Both the position numbers and the translations under genes were made by a program. A model generated the notes under the pieces. It did no database searches. It was not told where the DNA came from and worked only from the letters and a program-made list of their open reading frames with translations. 7,350 nt of DNA, from assembly GCA_934394615.1 (NCBI GenBank), contig CAKRRJ010000099.1:1-7350 (forward strand). The letters are read 5' to 3'. Positions 1-6,125 of this stretch are shown in pieces. This DNA is from an uncultured Lachnospiraceae bacterium. Lineage in GTDB: Bacteria; Bacillota; Clostridia; Lachnospirales; Lachnospiraceae. How positions within the stretch are numbered: position 1 is the first letter of the stretch; each line of letters begins with the position of its first letter.

Positions 1-111
1 AAGGTTGTTCTGGCTATCTGGAGTAACGGAGCATACAGCTATTCTATCTCCGTGAATGAGCAGGGCGTGAGCCTGGATGAGATGACAGCTCTGGTTGAGG
101 CTGTGAAGTAA
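1..111 (+). CDS. C-terminal end of a protein related to the downstream anti-sigma-type protein (partial)
   Basis: The frame is open from the first base and ends with TAA at 109-111, giving the last 36 residues of a protein that begins outside the window. The fragment contains VVLAIWSNGAYSYSIS followed by a short helix-like tail ending LVEAVK. This matches the end of the membrane protein at 743-1573, which has YSLAIWQQDGFAYSLS and a tail ending MIQEIR, so the two proteins share a C-terminal domain. By inference the missing part may also be a membrane anti-sigma or sensor protein of the same operon. The stop lies 21 bases before the sigma factor start with no terminator between, so cotranscription is likely. 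The identity of the rest of the protein cannot be seen. Confidence 0.7.
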   Translation, partial: KVVLAIWSNGAYSYSISVNEQGVSLDEMTALVEAVK

Positions 112-132
112 GAAAGTACGGGAGAAGAGAGT

Positions 133-756
133 ATGGATTTTGTACTTTGGAACGAGGGAACATTTTCGGAAAAACTGTTTTCCGGAATCTGCTTCTGGAT
201 CAGATGGATTGCAGAGAAAGTGGGGAGCGGAAACAGAACTGCGGAGGTGAATGCAGAGGAGGATGAAAAATCCGTTCGTGTTTTCCGTCAGAATGCAGAG
301 CGCCTGCTGGATACCCACGGCAATGCCGTGCTGCGGATGGCTTATTCCTACCTGCATAACATGAGTGACGCAGAAGAAATCCTGCAGGAGACTTTGATTA
401 AGTATTTGACCGTCCAGCCAGAGCTTCATGGTTCGGAGCATGAGAAGGCCTGGCTTCTACGGGTGGCAGCAAACTTGAGTAAAAACCGCCTGGACTACAA
501 CCGCCTGCGGGATACCGATGAACTGGAAGAGACTCTGGTGAGCCAGGAGCTGGAGGACCTTTCTTTTCTGTGGGAGGCAGTGAAGCAGCTGCCGGAGGCA
601 AACCGTGAGGTGATCCATCTTTTCTATTATGAGGGATATCCTACCGCTCAGATTGCAAAGATTTTGAACCGCCGGGAGAGTACGGTGCGGTCGGATCTGC
701 GCAGAGGCCGGGAACGGTTGAAGAAAATTCTGAAGGAGGAGTATGATTTTGAGTGA
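133..756 (+). CDS. ECF-type RNA polymerase sigma factor (sigma-70 family)
   Basis: The 207-residue product is an alternative sigma factor that would direct RNA polymerase to a small set of promoters, probably including its own operon. Region 2 spans about residues 51-121, with the core-binding and -10-recognition helices around AYSYLHNMSDAEEILQETL. Region 4 spans about 146-199, with a helix-turn-helix (about 171-192) in EGYPTAQIAKILNRRESTVR that would read the -35 element. There is no region 1.1 or 3, as expected for the ECF group. The start at 133 follows a purine-rich ribosome site (GGGAGAAGAG). It adds about 45 residues before region 2, including the hydrophobic stretch LFSGICFWIRWIA, which is unusual; a GTG at 247 would give a more typical 169 residues but has a poorer ribosome site. 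The end overlaps the next gene by 14 bases, which suggests translational coupling with its regulator. Confidence 0.9.
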   Translation: MDFVLWNEGTFSEKLFSGICFWIRWIAEKVGSGNRTAEVNAEEDEKSVRVFRQNAERLLDTHGNAVLRMAYSYLHNMSDAEEILQETLIKYLTVQPELHGSEHEKAWLLRVAANLSKNRLDYNRLRDTDELEETLVSQELEDLSFLWEAVKQLPEANREVIHLFYYEGYPTAQIAKILNRRESTVRSDLRRGRERLKKILKEEYDFE

Positions 757-1573
757 AAAGTATAAAGAAATCATGGATCAGGTCCGTGTGACGGATGAGA
801 TGAAGCAGCGTATCCTTCGGAATGTGAAAGAGCAGGTGGAAGCGGAGAAAGAAAGCAAGCTGAGGATGAATGCGGGCAACAAAGCCAGGACGATTTGGAA
901 GCAGAAGTCTGGAGAACGGCCAGAATCCGGAAAGATCATTCAAAGCCGGTTTTTCTCCTATGGCAGAACTTCACGGTATCTGTCTGCGGCGGCCTGCATT
1001 ATGATGCTGATCGTGGGCGGTCTGACTGTGCCGCGGCTGCTGCATCGGGGAAATGGACTTCCGCCGGATCCCACGGGCACGGCAGTTGGAATGGCACCGG
1101 GTGAGACTATGGTGGGTTTGGGAGAACCAGAGTCTGAAACGGGACAGGATGAACTGGGCGGCCAGGCTGGTGCCATGATCGGAAACGGTATGGTGGAAGT
1201 AGATTCCCTTGCAGAACTTTCCCAGGTACTCGGCTTTTCCGTCCCGGAGGTAAAAAACATTCCCTTTGAAGTGACCAGCACCGTGTATACAAACGGCTGG
1301 AATGAATTCGCCCAGGTGGAATACCAAGGGGAAAGCCAGGATGAAGCAGTGCTGTTCCGCAAAGCCAGAGGAACGGATGATATTTCCGGTGACTACAATA
1401 CTTATTCGGATGTAAAGGAAGTTACCGTAAAGGAAGTGTCCGTGACATTAAAAGGCGACGACGGGCAGTATAGCCTGGCCATCTGGCAGCAGGATGGATT
1501 TGCGTATTCACTGAGTTATGAACCTGGTGGAAGTGAGGATGTGTTTGTGGCGATGATCCAGGAAATCCGGTAA
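743..1573 (+). CDS. Putative membrane-anchored anti-sigma factor with DUF4367-like C-terminal domain
   Basis: This 276-residue protein most likely holds the upstream sigma factor inactive at the membrane until a signal arrives. The N-terminal part (1-75) is charged, rich in helix formers and should be cytoplasmic; it starts SEKYKEIMDQVRVTDEMKQR, a pattern common in anti-sigma proteins of Clostridia. One membrane segment lies at about 79-100 (YLSAAACIMMLIVGGLTVPRLL). A Gly/Pro/Glu-rich linker (about 102-150) leads to an extracytoplasmic domain (about 151-276) resembling DUF4367-type domains, with FRKARG, DISGDYNTY and YSLAIWQQDGFAYSLS. No zinc-binding ZAS motif (HxxxCxxC) is visible. The start codon lies inside the end of the sigma gene behind an excellent ribosome site (AAGGAGGAG). 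The anti-sigma role is inferred from gene order and topology; a plain sensor lipoprotein-like role is the alternative. Confidence 0.75.
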   Translation: MILSEKYKEIMDQVRVTDEMKQRILRNVKEQVEAEKESKLRMNAGNKARTIWKQKSGERPESGKIIQSRFFSYGRTSRYLSAAACIMMLIVGGLTVPRLLHRGNGLPPDPTGTAVGMAPGETMVGLGEPESETGQDELGGQAGAMIGNGMVEVDSLAELSQVLGFSVPEVKNIPFEVTSTVYTNGWNEFAQVEYQGESQDEAVLFRKARGTDDISGDYNTYSDVKEVTVKEVSVTLKGDDGQYSLAIWQQDGFAYSLSYEPGGSEDVFVAMIQEIR

Positions 1574-1590
1574 ATTTTATAGCTATATGG

Positions 1591-1619
1591 TTGACACCAC
1601 ATATGACACCACATATAAT
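1591..1619 (+). promoter_or_regulatory. Consensus sigma-A promoter of the hicAB operon
   Basis: The -35 box TTGACA (1591-1596) and -10 box TATAAT (1614-1619) are both perfect matches to the housekeeping consensus, with the ideal 17-base spacer. Transcription would start near 1626, just before the hicA ribosome site GGAGG (1627-1631). This leaves a leader of roughly 14 bases. A promoter this strong normally needs a repressor, and a tandem repeat sits across it. A 10-base palindrome TATAGCTATA lies directly upstream at 1578-1587. Confidence 0.85.
1593..1616 (+). repeat. Tandem 12-base direct repeat overlapping the hicAB promoter, probable operator
   Basis: GACACCACATAT occurs at 1593-1604 and again, without mismatch, at 1605-1616. 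The two copies fill the promoter from the third base of the -35 box to the third base of the -10 box. The 12-base period is close to one helical turn, so a protein could bind both copies on nearly the same face. HicB antitoxins with a DNA-binding C-terminal domain commonly repress their own operon, so HicB is the obvious candidate; this is inference. Confidence 0.7.
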
Positions 1620-1639
1620 GAGTGTAGGAGGTATTGAAA

Positions 1640-1840
1640 ATGTCAAAGTGGGATAAACTGATAGAGCGGATATGTACTTTGTCGAAAGACCTCCGGTTTG
1701 ATGAACTGCGGAAGGTATTGGAGAGTTACGGATATGAAATGTATGCACCCAGGAGCGGAAGCAGTCACTACACGTTCAGAAAACCAGGATGTATGCCAAT
1801 TACGATACCGAAGCATGAACCAATCAAAAAGTATATGTAG
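1640..1840 (+). CDS. hicA: HicA-family toxin (mRNA interferase), C-terminally truncated by a frameshift
   Basis: HicA toxins are small double-stranded-RNA-binding-fold proteins that cleave mRNA and are neutralised by HicB. The readable product is 66 residues. It has the N-terminal helix (FDELRKVLESYGYEM), the catalytic strand GSSHYTFRKPG with the expected active histidine at residue 43, and the following strand MPITIPKHEPIKK. It then stops early at TAG (1838-1840). The family normally continues PIKxVYV plus a final helix, and that continuation is present in the -1 frame from 1831. The start at ATG 1640 is chosen because GGAGG (1627-1631) is 8 bases away; an in-frame TTG at 1634 would be too close to it. 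Base composition of hicA and hicB is visibly more A+T-rich than the neighbouring operons, consistent with horizontal acquisition. Without the last helix the toxin may be inactive. Confidence 0.8.
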   Translation: MSKWDKLIERICTLSKDLRFDELRKVLESYGYEMYAPRSGSSHYTFRKPGCMPITIPKHEPIKKYM

Positions 1841-1896
1841 AAATGATAAGGCAGATTGTAGAAAGTGAGGCGAAGAATAATGAAGACGCTGAATGA
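1831..1896 (+). pseudogene. hicA: Out-of-frame C-terminal end of hicA
   Basis: Reading on from the A-run at 1826-1830 in the -1 frame gives VYVEMIRQIVESEAKNNEDA, one more Glu, then TGA at 1894-1896. Joined to the upstream PIKK this restores the expected HicA ending and a full length of about 85 residues. The restored gene would overlap the hicB start (1880) by 17 bases, which is typical of a compact toxin-antitoxin operon. The simplest explanation is loss of one A from a run of six. The codons at the break are AAA AAG, so ribosomal or polymerase slippage that restores the full protein, or a sequencing error in the homopolymer, remain possible. Confidence 0.75.
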
Positions 1897-2242
1897 TTAT
1901 ATGGCAATGTCTTATCGCATGGAAATTGTAGAAGATAAAGACGAAGGTGGATTTGTAGTTTCTTATCCGGATTTGCCGGGATGTATTACATGTGGTGAAA
2001 CGGTAGAACAGGCGGTTGCAAATGCTCAGGATGCAAAAAAAGCATGGCTTGAGGCGGCCTTGGAAGATGGAGCAGAGATTCATGAACCAGATAGTTTAGA
2101 AGGCTATTCAGGACAGTTCAAATTAAGGATTCCGCGCAGTTTGCATAGGTCACTGGCAGAACATTCTCAGAGAGAGGGCATCAGTATGAATCAGTATTGT
2201 GTATACCTACTCTCAAAAAATGATGCAGTATTTTCAAAATAA
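1880..2242 (+). CDS. hicB: HicB-family antitoxin with RHH-type DNA-binding C-terminus
   Basis: The 120-residue product is the antitoxin partner of HicA. The N-terminal half (about 10-70) is the partial RNase H-like HicB fold: YRMEIVEDKDEGGFVVSYPD with the hallmark PDLPGC motif, then the helix TVEQAVANAQDAKKAWLEAA. The C-terminal part (about 82-117) reads QFKLRIPRSLHRSLAEHSQR and ISMNQYCVYLLS, a ribbon-helix-helix segment of the Arc/CopG type that should bind operator DNA and repress the operon. ATG 1880 is preferred over an in-frame GTG at 1865 because the family begins near this methionine and a weak ribosome site (GTGAGG, 1865-1870) is suitably placed. The gene appears intact even though hicA is broken. 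A terminator follows at once. Confidence 0.9.
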   Translation: MKTLNDYMAMSYRMEIVEDKDEGGFVVSYPDLPGCITCGETVEQAVANAQDAKKAWLEAALEDGAEIHEPDSLEGYSGQFKLRIPRSLHRSLAEHSQREGISMNQYCVYLLSKNDAVFSK

Positions 2243-2253
2243 GAGTATCGAAA

Positions 2254-2293
2254 AAGGCACATGGAAGTCTGCCAGAAGATTTCTGTGTGCCTT
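2254..2293. terminator. Bidirectional intrinsic terminator between hicB and phnE
   Basis: The arms 2254-2270 (AAGGCACATGGAAGTCT) and 2277-2293 pair over 17 positions with three G-U pairs when read on the plus strand, around a 6-base loop. On the plus strand it is followed by TTGTTTGTT. On the minus strand the stem is followed by a run of T residues (A-run at 2251-2255 on plus). It lies 11 bases after the hicB stop and 35 bases beyond the phnE stop, so it can end both convergent operons. Confidence 0.75.
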
Positions 2294-2327
2294 GTTTGTT
2301 GGAATTAATGTTTTGGCTCTAGTGTAT

Positions 2328-3896
2328 TTATGCTTGTGCCAGCTTCCCGGACACCACATCCACCATCCACACCAGCAGAATCAGTCCCAGAAGAATCGCG
2401 CCTGCCCTTGACCAGTTGTATTTGTTCATGGCAAAGATCAGCGGTGCGCCGATGCCGCCTGCGCCTACCAGACCCAGTACCGATGCTTCGCGGATGTTCA
2501 CATCAAAGCGGTAGAGCACGGCGGAGCCAAACGCCGGGGCAATCTGCGGAAGTACGGCGTGACGGATGGCTGCCAGCTGGGAAACGCCCATGGCAGTCAG
2601 CGCCCGGTACGGACCTGGATCCAGCATATCCAGGCATTCAGTGAAGCGTTTGGTCAGAAGACCGATGCTGCACATGGCAAGGGTCAGCACTCCGGTGAAA
2701 GCGCCCGGACCAGATACCCGGATGAAGATCAGCCCGTAGATCAGAAACGGGATGGAGCGGATGGCAATCACCAGCAGGCGGAAAACCGCGCACACCGGAG
2801 CCGGAGCGAACCTGTGGGTGCTGAAGAATGCAAAGGGAAAGGCCAGAAGCGCGCCAATTCCGGTTCCTACAATGGAAATGCAGACGGTCTCAAACAACAG
2901 GTAAAAGAGGCCGTCTTTTTTTGTGGAAAAGAAAAAGGACCAGTCAGCCTGCAGCAGACCGCTCATCATGCTCTTTAAGGTGCTGGGACTGGTGTGGGAA
3001 AAGTCCGGTGGTGTCTGGGCTGCAAGACAGATGCAAAATACCAGGAGGGTTCCAATGCCAAGCAGCAGGAGGTGTTGTTTTCGCTTGGAACAGGATGCGG
3101 CCTGTGCCAGAAATTCTCTTTGAATCAGGGCGGACAGATACCGGCTGATGGCTTCGATGACGCAGACGGTCAGAAACAGCAGCAGGAGAATGGCACCGAC
3201 CTTCTGAAACTCCCGCCAGGAGATTTTTTCGTTTAAGATCAGTCCAATGCCGCCTGCGCCCACATAGCCCAGAATGGAACTCTGTCGCACGTTGGTTTCG
3301 AGAAGATACAGGGCATTGGTCAGGTAGGATGGCAGAATTTCCGGAAGCACGGCATGGACAAAAGCTGGAAACAGGGCACAGCCCATGGCGCGGAGTGCAC
3401 GGTAGGCTGCGATGTTTGCGGCATCCGCATCCTCATAAGTCAGCTTTGTCATGATGGCAAAAGTATAAAGGGTGATGGCAAATGTGCCCGCAAAGGTTCC
3501 AAGGCCGAAAAGAAAGGTGGCAAGCAGAGCCAGCACCAGAGCCGGAAAGGAGCGCAGAACCTGGATTACAAAGCGGACCAGTCTGCGCAAAATAACTGGA
3601 AAACGTAAGGAAACCGCGCCGAAAGGAGCAGCCAGAAGTCCCAGAACTGACCCCAGAATGGTTCCGCAGACAGACATCTGCAGGGTGTAAAAAAGCGGAG
3701 TCAGAATCTTGGGGAGGTAGGAAAGATCCGGCCGGATCATGTCGGAAACCAGATCTGTCAGATGGCTTTTCCGTGCAAAAAAAAGCGCCGGATCGCAGCC
3801 AGTAAAGGCTGCGGCGGCGAAGAAAACAGCCAGAAGGAAGAGCCAGCCGGACAGACGATATGCGGTTTTTTTGTTGTGTCGTAAGGTCTGAGTCAT
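2328..3896 (-). CDS. phnE: Phosphonate-type ABC transporter permease, two PhnE domains fused in one chain
   Basis: This 522-residue integral membrane protein forms the channel of the phn importer. It consists of two homologous halves, about 1-265 and 275-522, each a BPD_transp_1 permease domain. Each half carries the ATPase-coupling EAA loop: YRALRAMG...HAVLPEILP (about 165-189) and YRALTAMG...HAVLPQIAP (about 430-454). Each also carries the PhnE hallmark near the last membrane segments: NVRQSSILGYVGAGGIG (202-218) and NIREASVLGLVGAGGIG (467-483). Canonical PhnE is about half this length and acts as a dimer, or two phnE genes occur side by side; here the dimer is covalent. The start overlaps the phnC stop as ATGA and has a good ribosome site (AAGGAG), showing translational coupling. 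Substrate cannot be read from the permease; phosphonates, phosphite or another small phosphorus or nitrogen compound are possible. Confidence 0.92.
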   Translation of the reverse strand: MTQTLRHNKKTAYRLSGWLFLLAVFFAAAAFTGCDPALFFARKSHLTDLVSDMIRPDLSYLPKILTPLFYTLQMSVCGTILGSVLGLLAAPFGAVSLRFPVILRRLVRFVIQVLRSFPALVLALLATFLFGLGTFAGTFAITLYTFAIMTKLTYEDADAANIAAYRALRAMGCALFPAFVHAVLPEILPSYLTNALYLLETNVRQSSILGYVGAGGIGLILNEKISWREFQKVGAILLLLFLTVCVIEAISRYLSALIQREFLAQAASCSKRKQHLLLLGIGTLLVFCICLAAQTPPDFSHTSPSTLKSMMSGLLQADWSFFFSTKKDGLFYLLFETVCISIVGTGIGALLAFPFAFFSTHRFAPAPVCAVFRLLVIAIRSIPFLIYGLIFIRVSGPGAFTGVLTLAMCSIGLLTKRFTECLDMLDPGPYRALTAMGVSQLAAIRHAVLPQIAPAFGSAVLYRFDVNIREASVLGLVGAGGIGAPLIFAMNKYNWSRAGAILLGLILLVWMVDVVSGKLAQA

Positions 3897-4645
3897 AAAT
3901 TAGCTCCTTCTTTTTCGTAGATGAAATGGATCATGGCTTCATCCAGCTGATCTGGTGTTCCGTCAAAAGCCACGTTGCCGTTTTTCAGCCCGATGATCCG
4001 GTCAGAAAATTCCAGGGAAAGTTCCAGATTGTGGCTGTTCATCAGAATGGTGACACCTTCCGTTTTCTGGATTTCCTTTAACAGCTCTAAAATCTGGTGA
4101 CCGGTAACTGGGTCTAAGGATGCTGCCGGTTCATCGGCAAGCAATAATTTCGGATGCCGCATCAGGGCACGGGCAATTGCCACCCGCTGTTTCTGGCCGC
4201 CGGACAGGGATCTGACCGGTTCTTCTGCTTTTTCCAGGAGTCCGACCCGCGCCAGAAGCTGTGAAGCATCCGCGCGGCGGCCCCGGCCGTAGAATCCGAA
4301 CACGGCTGGAAATAGTGTCATGTCTGGCAGACATGCCGTGAGGACATTGTCCAGGCAGGTGGAGTTTTCTACGAGACAGAAATCCTGATAGATGGTACCG
4401 ATTTTTCGCCGGATTTCTTTTTGTTCCCGTTTTGTCATGGAATCCTGGCGCTTGCCGTCAAATAAAAGGGCACCGGATGTCAGGGCATCCATGCCGTTTA
4501 AAATGCGAAACAGTGTTGTCTTTCCGGCACCGGACGGGCCGATGACAGAGACAAATTCTCCCTGGGAAACGGAAAGATTTACGTTTCCCAGGGCCACAGT
4601 TCCGCCGGGGAATCGCTTCCCGGAATCCTGTAATGTAAGTTCCAT
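3893..4645 (-). CDS. phnC: Phosphonate-type ABC transporter ATP-binding protein
   Basis: The 250-residue cytoplasmic ATPase powers import through the PhnE channel. All nucleotide-binding motifs are visible: Walker A GPSGAGKT (36-43), the Q-loop at YQDF (86-89), the ABC signature LSGGQ (147-151), Walker B LLLADEP (167-173), the D-loop SLD (176-178) and the H-loop histidine at 205. The stretch QDFCLVENSTCLDNVLTACL after the Q-loop is characteristic of PhnC as opposed to other importer ATPases. The length agrees with the family. The start at 4645 is preceded by AGGCAGG and lies 29 bases after phnD; the end overlaps phnE by four bases. It is the middle gene of the phnD-phnC-phnE operon. Confidence 0.93.
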   Translation of the reverse strand: MELTLQDSGKRFPGGTVALGNVNLSVSQGEFVSVIGPSGAGKTTLFRILNGMDALTSGALLFDGKRQDSMTKREQKEIRRKIGTIYQDFCLVENSTCLDNVLTACLPDMTLFPAVFGFYGRGRRADASQLLARVGLLEKAEEPVRSLSGGQKQRVAIARALMRHPKLLLADEPAASLDPVTGHQILELLKEIQKTEGVTILMNSHNLELSLEFSDRIIGLKNGNVAFDGTPDQLDEAMIHFIYEKEGANL

Positions 4646-4674
4646 AAAAATACCTGCCTGTGTTTACTTCAAAA

Positions 4675-5787
4675 TTAGTTGAGGGATTTTAACATTTCCT
4701 GTGCGGCGCGCTCGCCATCGTAGTTGGCGTCATCGCCCCACTCATAGCCGATCTGGCTGAATACGCTGAAGATCTCTTTGCCCTCGTCTGTCTCAGCAAT
4801 CTCGATGAAAGAATCACCAAGAGCCTTGCGGAAATCCTCATCCTGCATCAGATCAGAGTTCTTGCTGTAAGCAATCATATCGTTATAAATGGGTTCTGTT
4901 ACGCCAATGATGCCGGTCTGTTTTACCATCTCATCGGTTCCGCCCAGTTTTTCCTGCCAGTTCGCAGCATTTTTGGTGCGGATGTGGCCGAAGGAAACCA
5001 TCACATCAGCCTGACCGGAGGCAAGGCGTGCCAGGGAAGTGGTATAGGAATCGGACTGAACCGCGTTGTCGAGGTCTGCGATGGTCTTTCCGTAATGTTC
5101 CTGGAGCCACAGGGACGGATAGATGTAGCCGGATGCGGAGGTCGGTCCCATCACAGCCCAGGTTGCGCTGTTTAAATCATCCCAGGTGAGCTCTTCGCCG
5201 TTATTTACCTTCGTAAGCAGCTCCTGGCCTTTCTCACTCGGACCAGCCAGGATGATGGAGCGGTAATAAGTGCTCATTTTGTCTGTATTTTCCTCGATGG
5301 TGCCGTCGTTCCAGTCTTTCGGATCTTCGGAATCTTTGTTGATGGCATAGCGCAGTGCGGTCAGGAGCACGTCGCAGTCATCGGAAAAAAGCACATAGTT
5401 GCCGCCGGAGATAAAACCGATATCCGCGCTTCCTGCGCTTAAAGCCTCGCCCACTGCGGTGTAGCTGGTACCGACGGTCATGTCGATGTCTGCCACATCG
5501 TAGCCTTTGGTGAGAAGGGTTTCCTTCAACAAGTCCTCAAGCGGCTCGGTGCTGGTTGTGATCTCGTCGGCGTCTGCATACGGAGAGAATGCGATCTTTA
5601 AGGAATCCACAGTTTTTGGTTCGGTGGATTCTGTTTCGGAAGCAGCTTCACCAGAGGTTTCAGCAGCCGTTTCTTCCGCAGAAGCAGCAGTCTCAGAAGC
5701 AGCTGGCGCGTCAGTCTTGGAAGAACATCCGGTGACAAGTCCCAGGCAGAGTGCCAGGGAAAGAGCTGGTACAACAAATTTTCTCAT
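4675..5787 (-). CDS. phnD: Phosphonate-type ABC transporter substrate-binding lipoprotein
   Basis: The 370-residue protein captures substrate outside the cell and delivers it to PhnE. A lipoprotein signal peptide (1-20, MRKF...LALCLGLVTG) ends at Cys21 in the lipobox VTGC. An acidic Ala/Ser/Glu/Thr-rich linker (about 22-58) tethers the domain to the membrane. The binding domain (about 62-370) has the PhnD pattern LKIAFSPYADADE, SADIGFISGGNYVLF, the ligand-loop motif TSASGYIYP (216-224, compare STSGY..P in PhnD) and VSFGHI with a histidine at 268. The start at 5787 is set by GGAGG seven bases upstream and by the signal peptide; the reading frame is open further upstream but runs into the terminator at 5889-5917. 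Substrate is undetermined: phosphonate-family binding proteins also bind phosphite and other ligands, and no degradation gene is nearby. Confidence 0.93.
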   Translation of the reverse strand: MRKFVVPALSLALCLGLVTGCSSKTDAPAASETAASAEETAAETSGEAASETESTEPKTVDSLKIAFSPYADADEITTSTEPLEDLLKETLLTKGYDVADIDMTVGTSYTAVGEALSAGSADIGFISGGNYVLFSDDCDVLLTALRYAINKDSEDPKDWNDGTIEENTDKMSTYYRSIILAGPSEKGQELLTKVNNGEELTWDDLNSATWAVMGPTSASGYIYPSLWLQEHYGKTIADLDNAVQSDSYTTSLARLASGQADVMVSFGHIRTKNAANWQEKLGGTDEMVKQTGIIGVTEPIYNDMIAYSKNSDLMQDEDFRKALGDSFIEIAETDEGKEIFSVFSQIGYEWGDDANYDGERAAQEMLKSLN

Positions 5788-5888
5788 AATAATACCTCCA
5801 TGGCCCATTTCGGGCAGAATAAAATAATGTATGACTCTGCTGAAAGGCTTCTGGATCTGGCTCATCTGCAGGAACATTCCCACAAATG
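5788..5888 (-). promoter_or_regulatory. phnD upstream leader, promoter not clear
   Basis: Between the terminator at 5889-5917 and the phnD start I find no convincing promoter. The best -10 candidate is TACATT (5831-5826), which would give a leader of about 32 bases, but no recognisable -35 box stands 16-18 bases before it. Other elements are a short hairpin GCCC-GAAAT-GGGC immediately before the ribosome site and an inverted repeat GGAA-CA-TTCC at 5871-5880 that could be a protein-binding site. Transcription may instead come from the promoter at 6126-6154 by readthrough. Confidence 0.35.
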
Positions 5889-5917
5889 AAAAAGGCATGC
5901 CGCAGCATGGCATGCCT
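5889..5917 (-). terminator. Intrinsic terminator upstream of phnD
   Basis: On the minus strand AGGCATGCC (5917-5909) pairs perfectly with GGCATGCCT (5901-5893) across a 7-base loop and is followed by TTTTT and CATTT. It begins 11 bases beyond the stop of the small ORF at 5929-6108 and 102 bases before phnD. It could end that small gene or act as an attenuator within a phn leader transcript. Confidence 0.75.
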
Positions 5918-5928
5918 GAACGTGACTT

Positions 5929-6108
5929 TCAGACAGAATGCTGACAGTCCGCATCTGGGCAGAGTACGGACAGGGGACGGTCGATCCTCGCTGGGATCCT
6001 CTCAGCCCGGAACACGGACTCCCTCGCAATCTGGTTTTCGTCATCGTAATTGTTGATTCTGTTAATTTTTCTGATCGTAGTGTCAGGGCGCTCCCCCTCA
6101 CACTGCAT
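5929..6108 (-). CDS. Hypothetical 59-residue protein between a promoter and a terminator
   Basis: The ORF begins with ATG at 6108 and ends with TGA at 5931-5929. I do not recognise the product. It is hydrophilic, rich in Arg, Asp, Glu and Asn, has no membrane segment, and ends with a small cysteine pattern CPDADC followed by QHSV. Support comes from context: a good promoter ends about 18 bases upstream and a strong terminator follows about 11 bases downstream, so it would form a complete single-gene unit. Against it, the predicted 5' leader is only about 11 bases and no proper ribosome site is present, only GGA touching the start codon. It may be a leader ORF, a leaderless-type small gene, a gene remnant, or a non-coding leader that happens to be open. 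Confidence 0.4.
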   Translation of the reverse strand: MQCEGERPDTTIRKINRINNYDDENQIARESVFRAERIPARIDRPLSVLCPDADCQHSV

Positions 6109-6125
6109 TCCGTTAACCGATAAGG

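Noticed and set aside
958..1362. Minus-strand open frames of about 60-134 codons opposite the anti-sigma gene
   Set aside because: The plus-strand gene has a coupled start, a membrane segment and a recognisable C-terminal domain; the opposite frames show none of these.
1643..2083. Minus-strand 146-codon frame across hicA and hicB
   Set aside because: It lies opposite two recognisable plus-strand genes and crosses their junction; its length is a result of the sequence composition.
2330..3690. Several plus-strand open frames of 66-139 codons within phnE
   Set aside because: They are antisense shadows of a clearly coding membrane protein, with low-quality compositions and no ribosome sites of note.
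5507..5827. Open frame on the plus strand opposite phnD
   Set aside because: It is the antisense of the repetitive Ser/Ala/Glu linker and signal peptide of phnD; it has no promoter and resembles no known family.
5788..5913. In-frame upstream extension of phnD adding 42 residues
   Set aside because: The extension has no ribosome site, would bury the lipoprotein signal peptide and runs into the terminator hairpin; the ATG at 5787 has GGAGG at the right distance.
5946..6108. Possible TPP-type riboswitch suggested by GGGGGAGC and GGGCTGAGAGG in the phnD leader
   Set aside because: The two pieces are about 80 bases apart and the other conserved parts of the thi-box (ACCC, CCTGATC, GCGTAGGGA in order) are missing.
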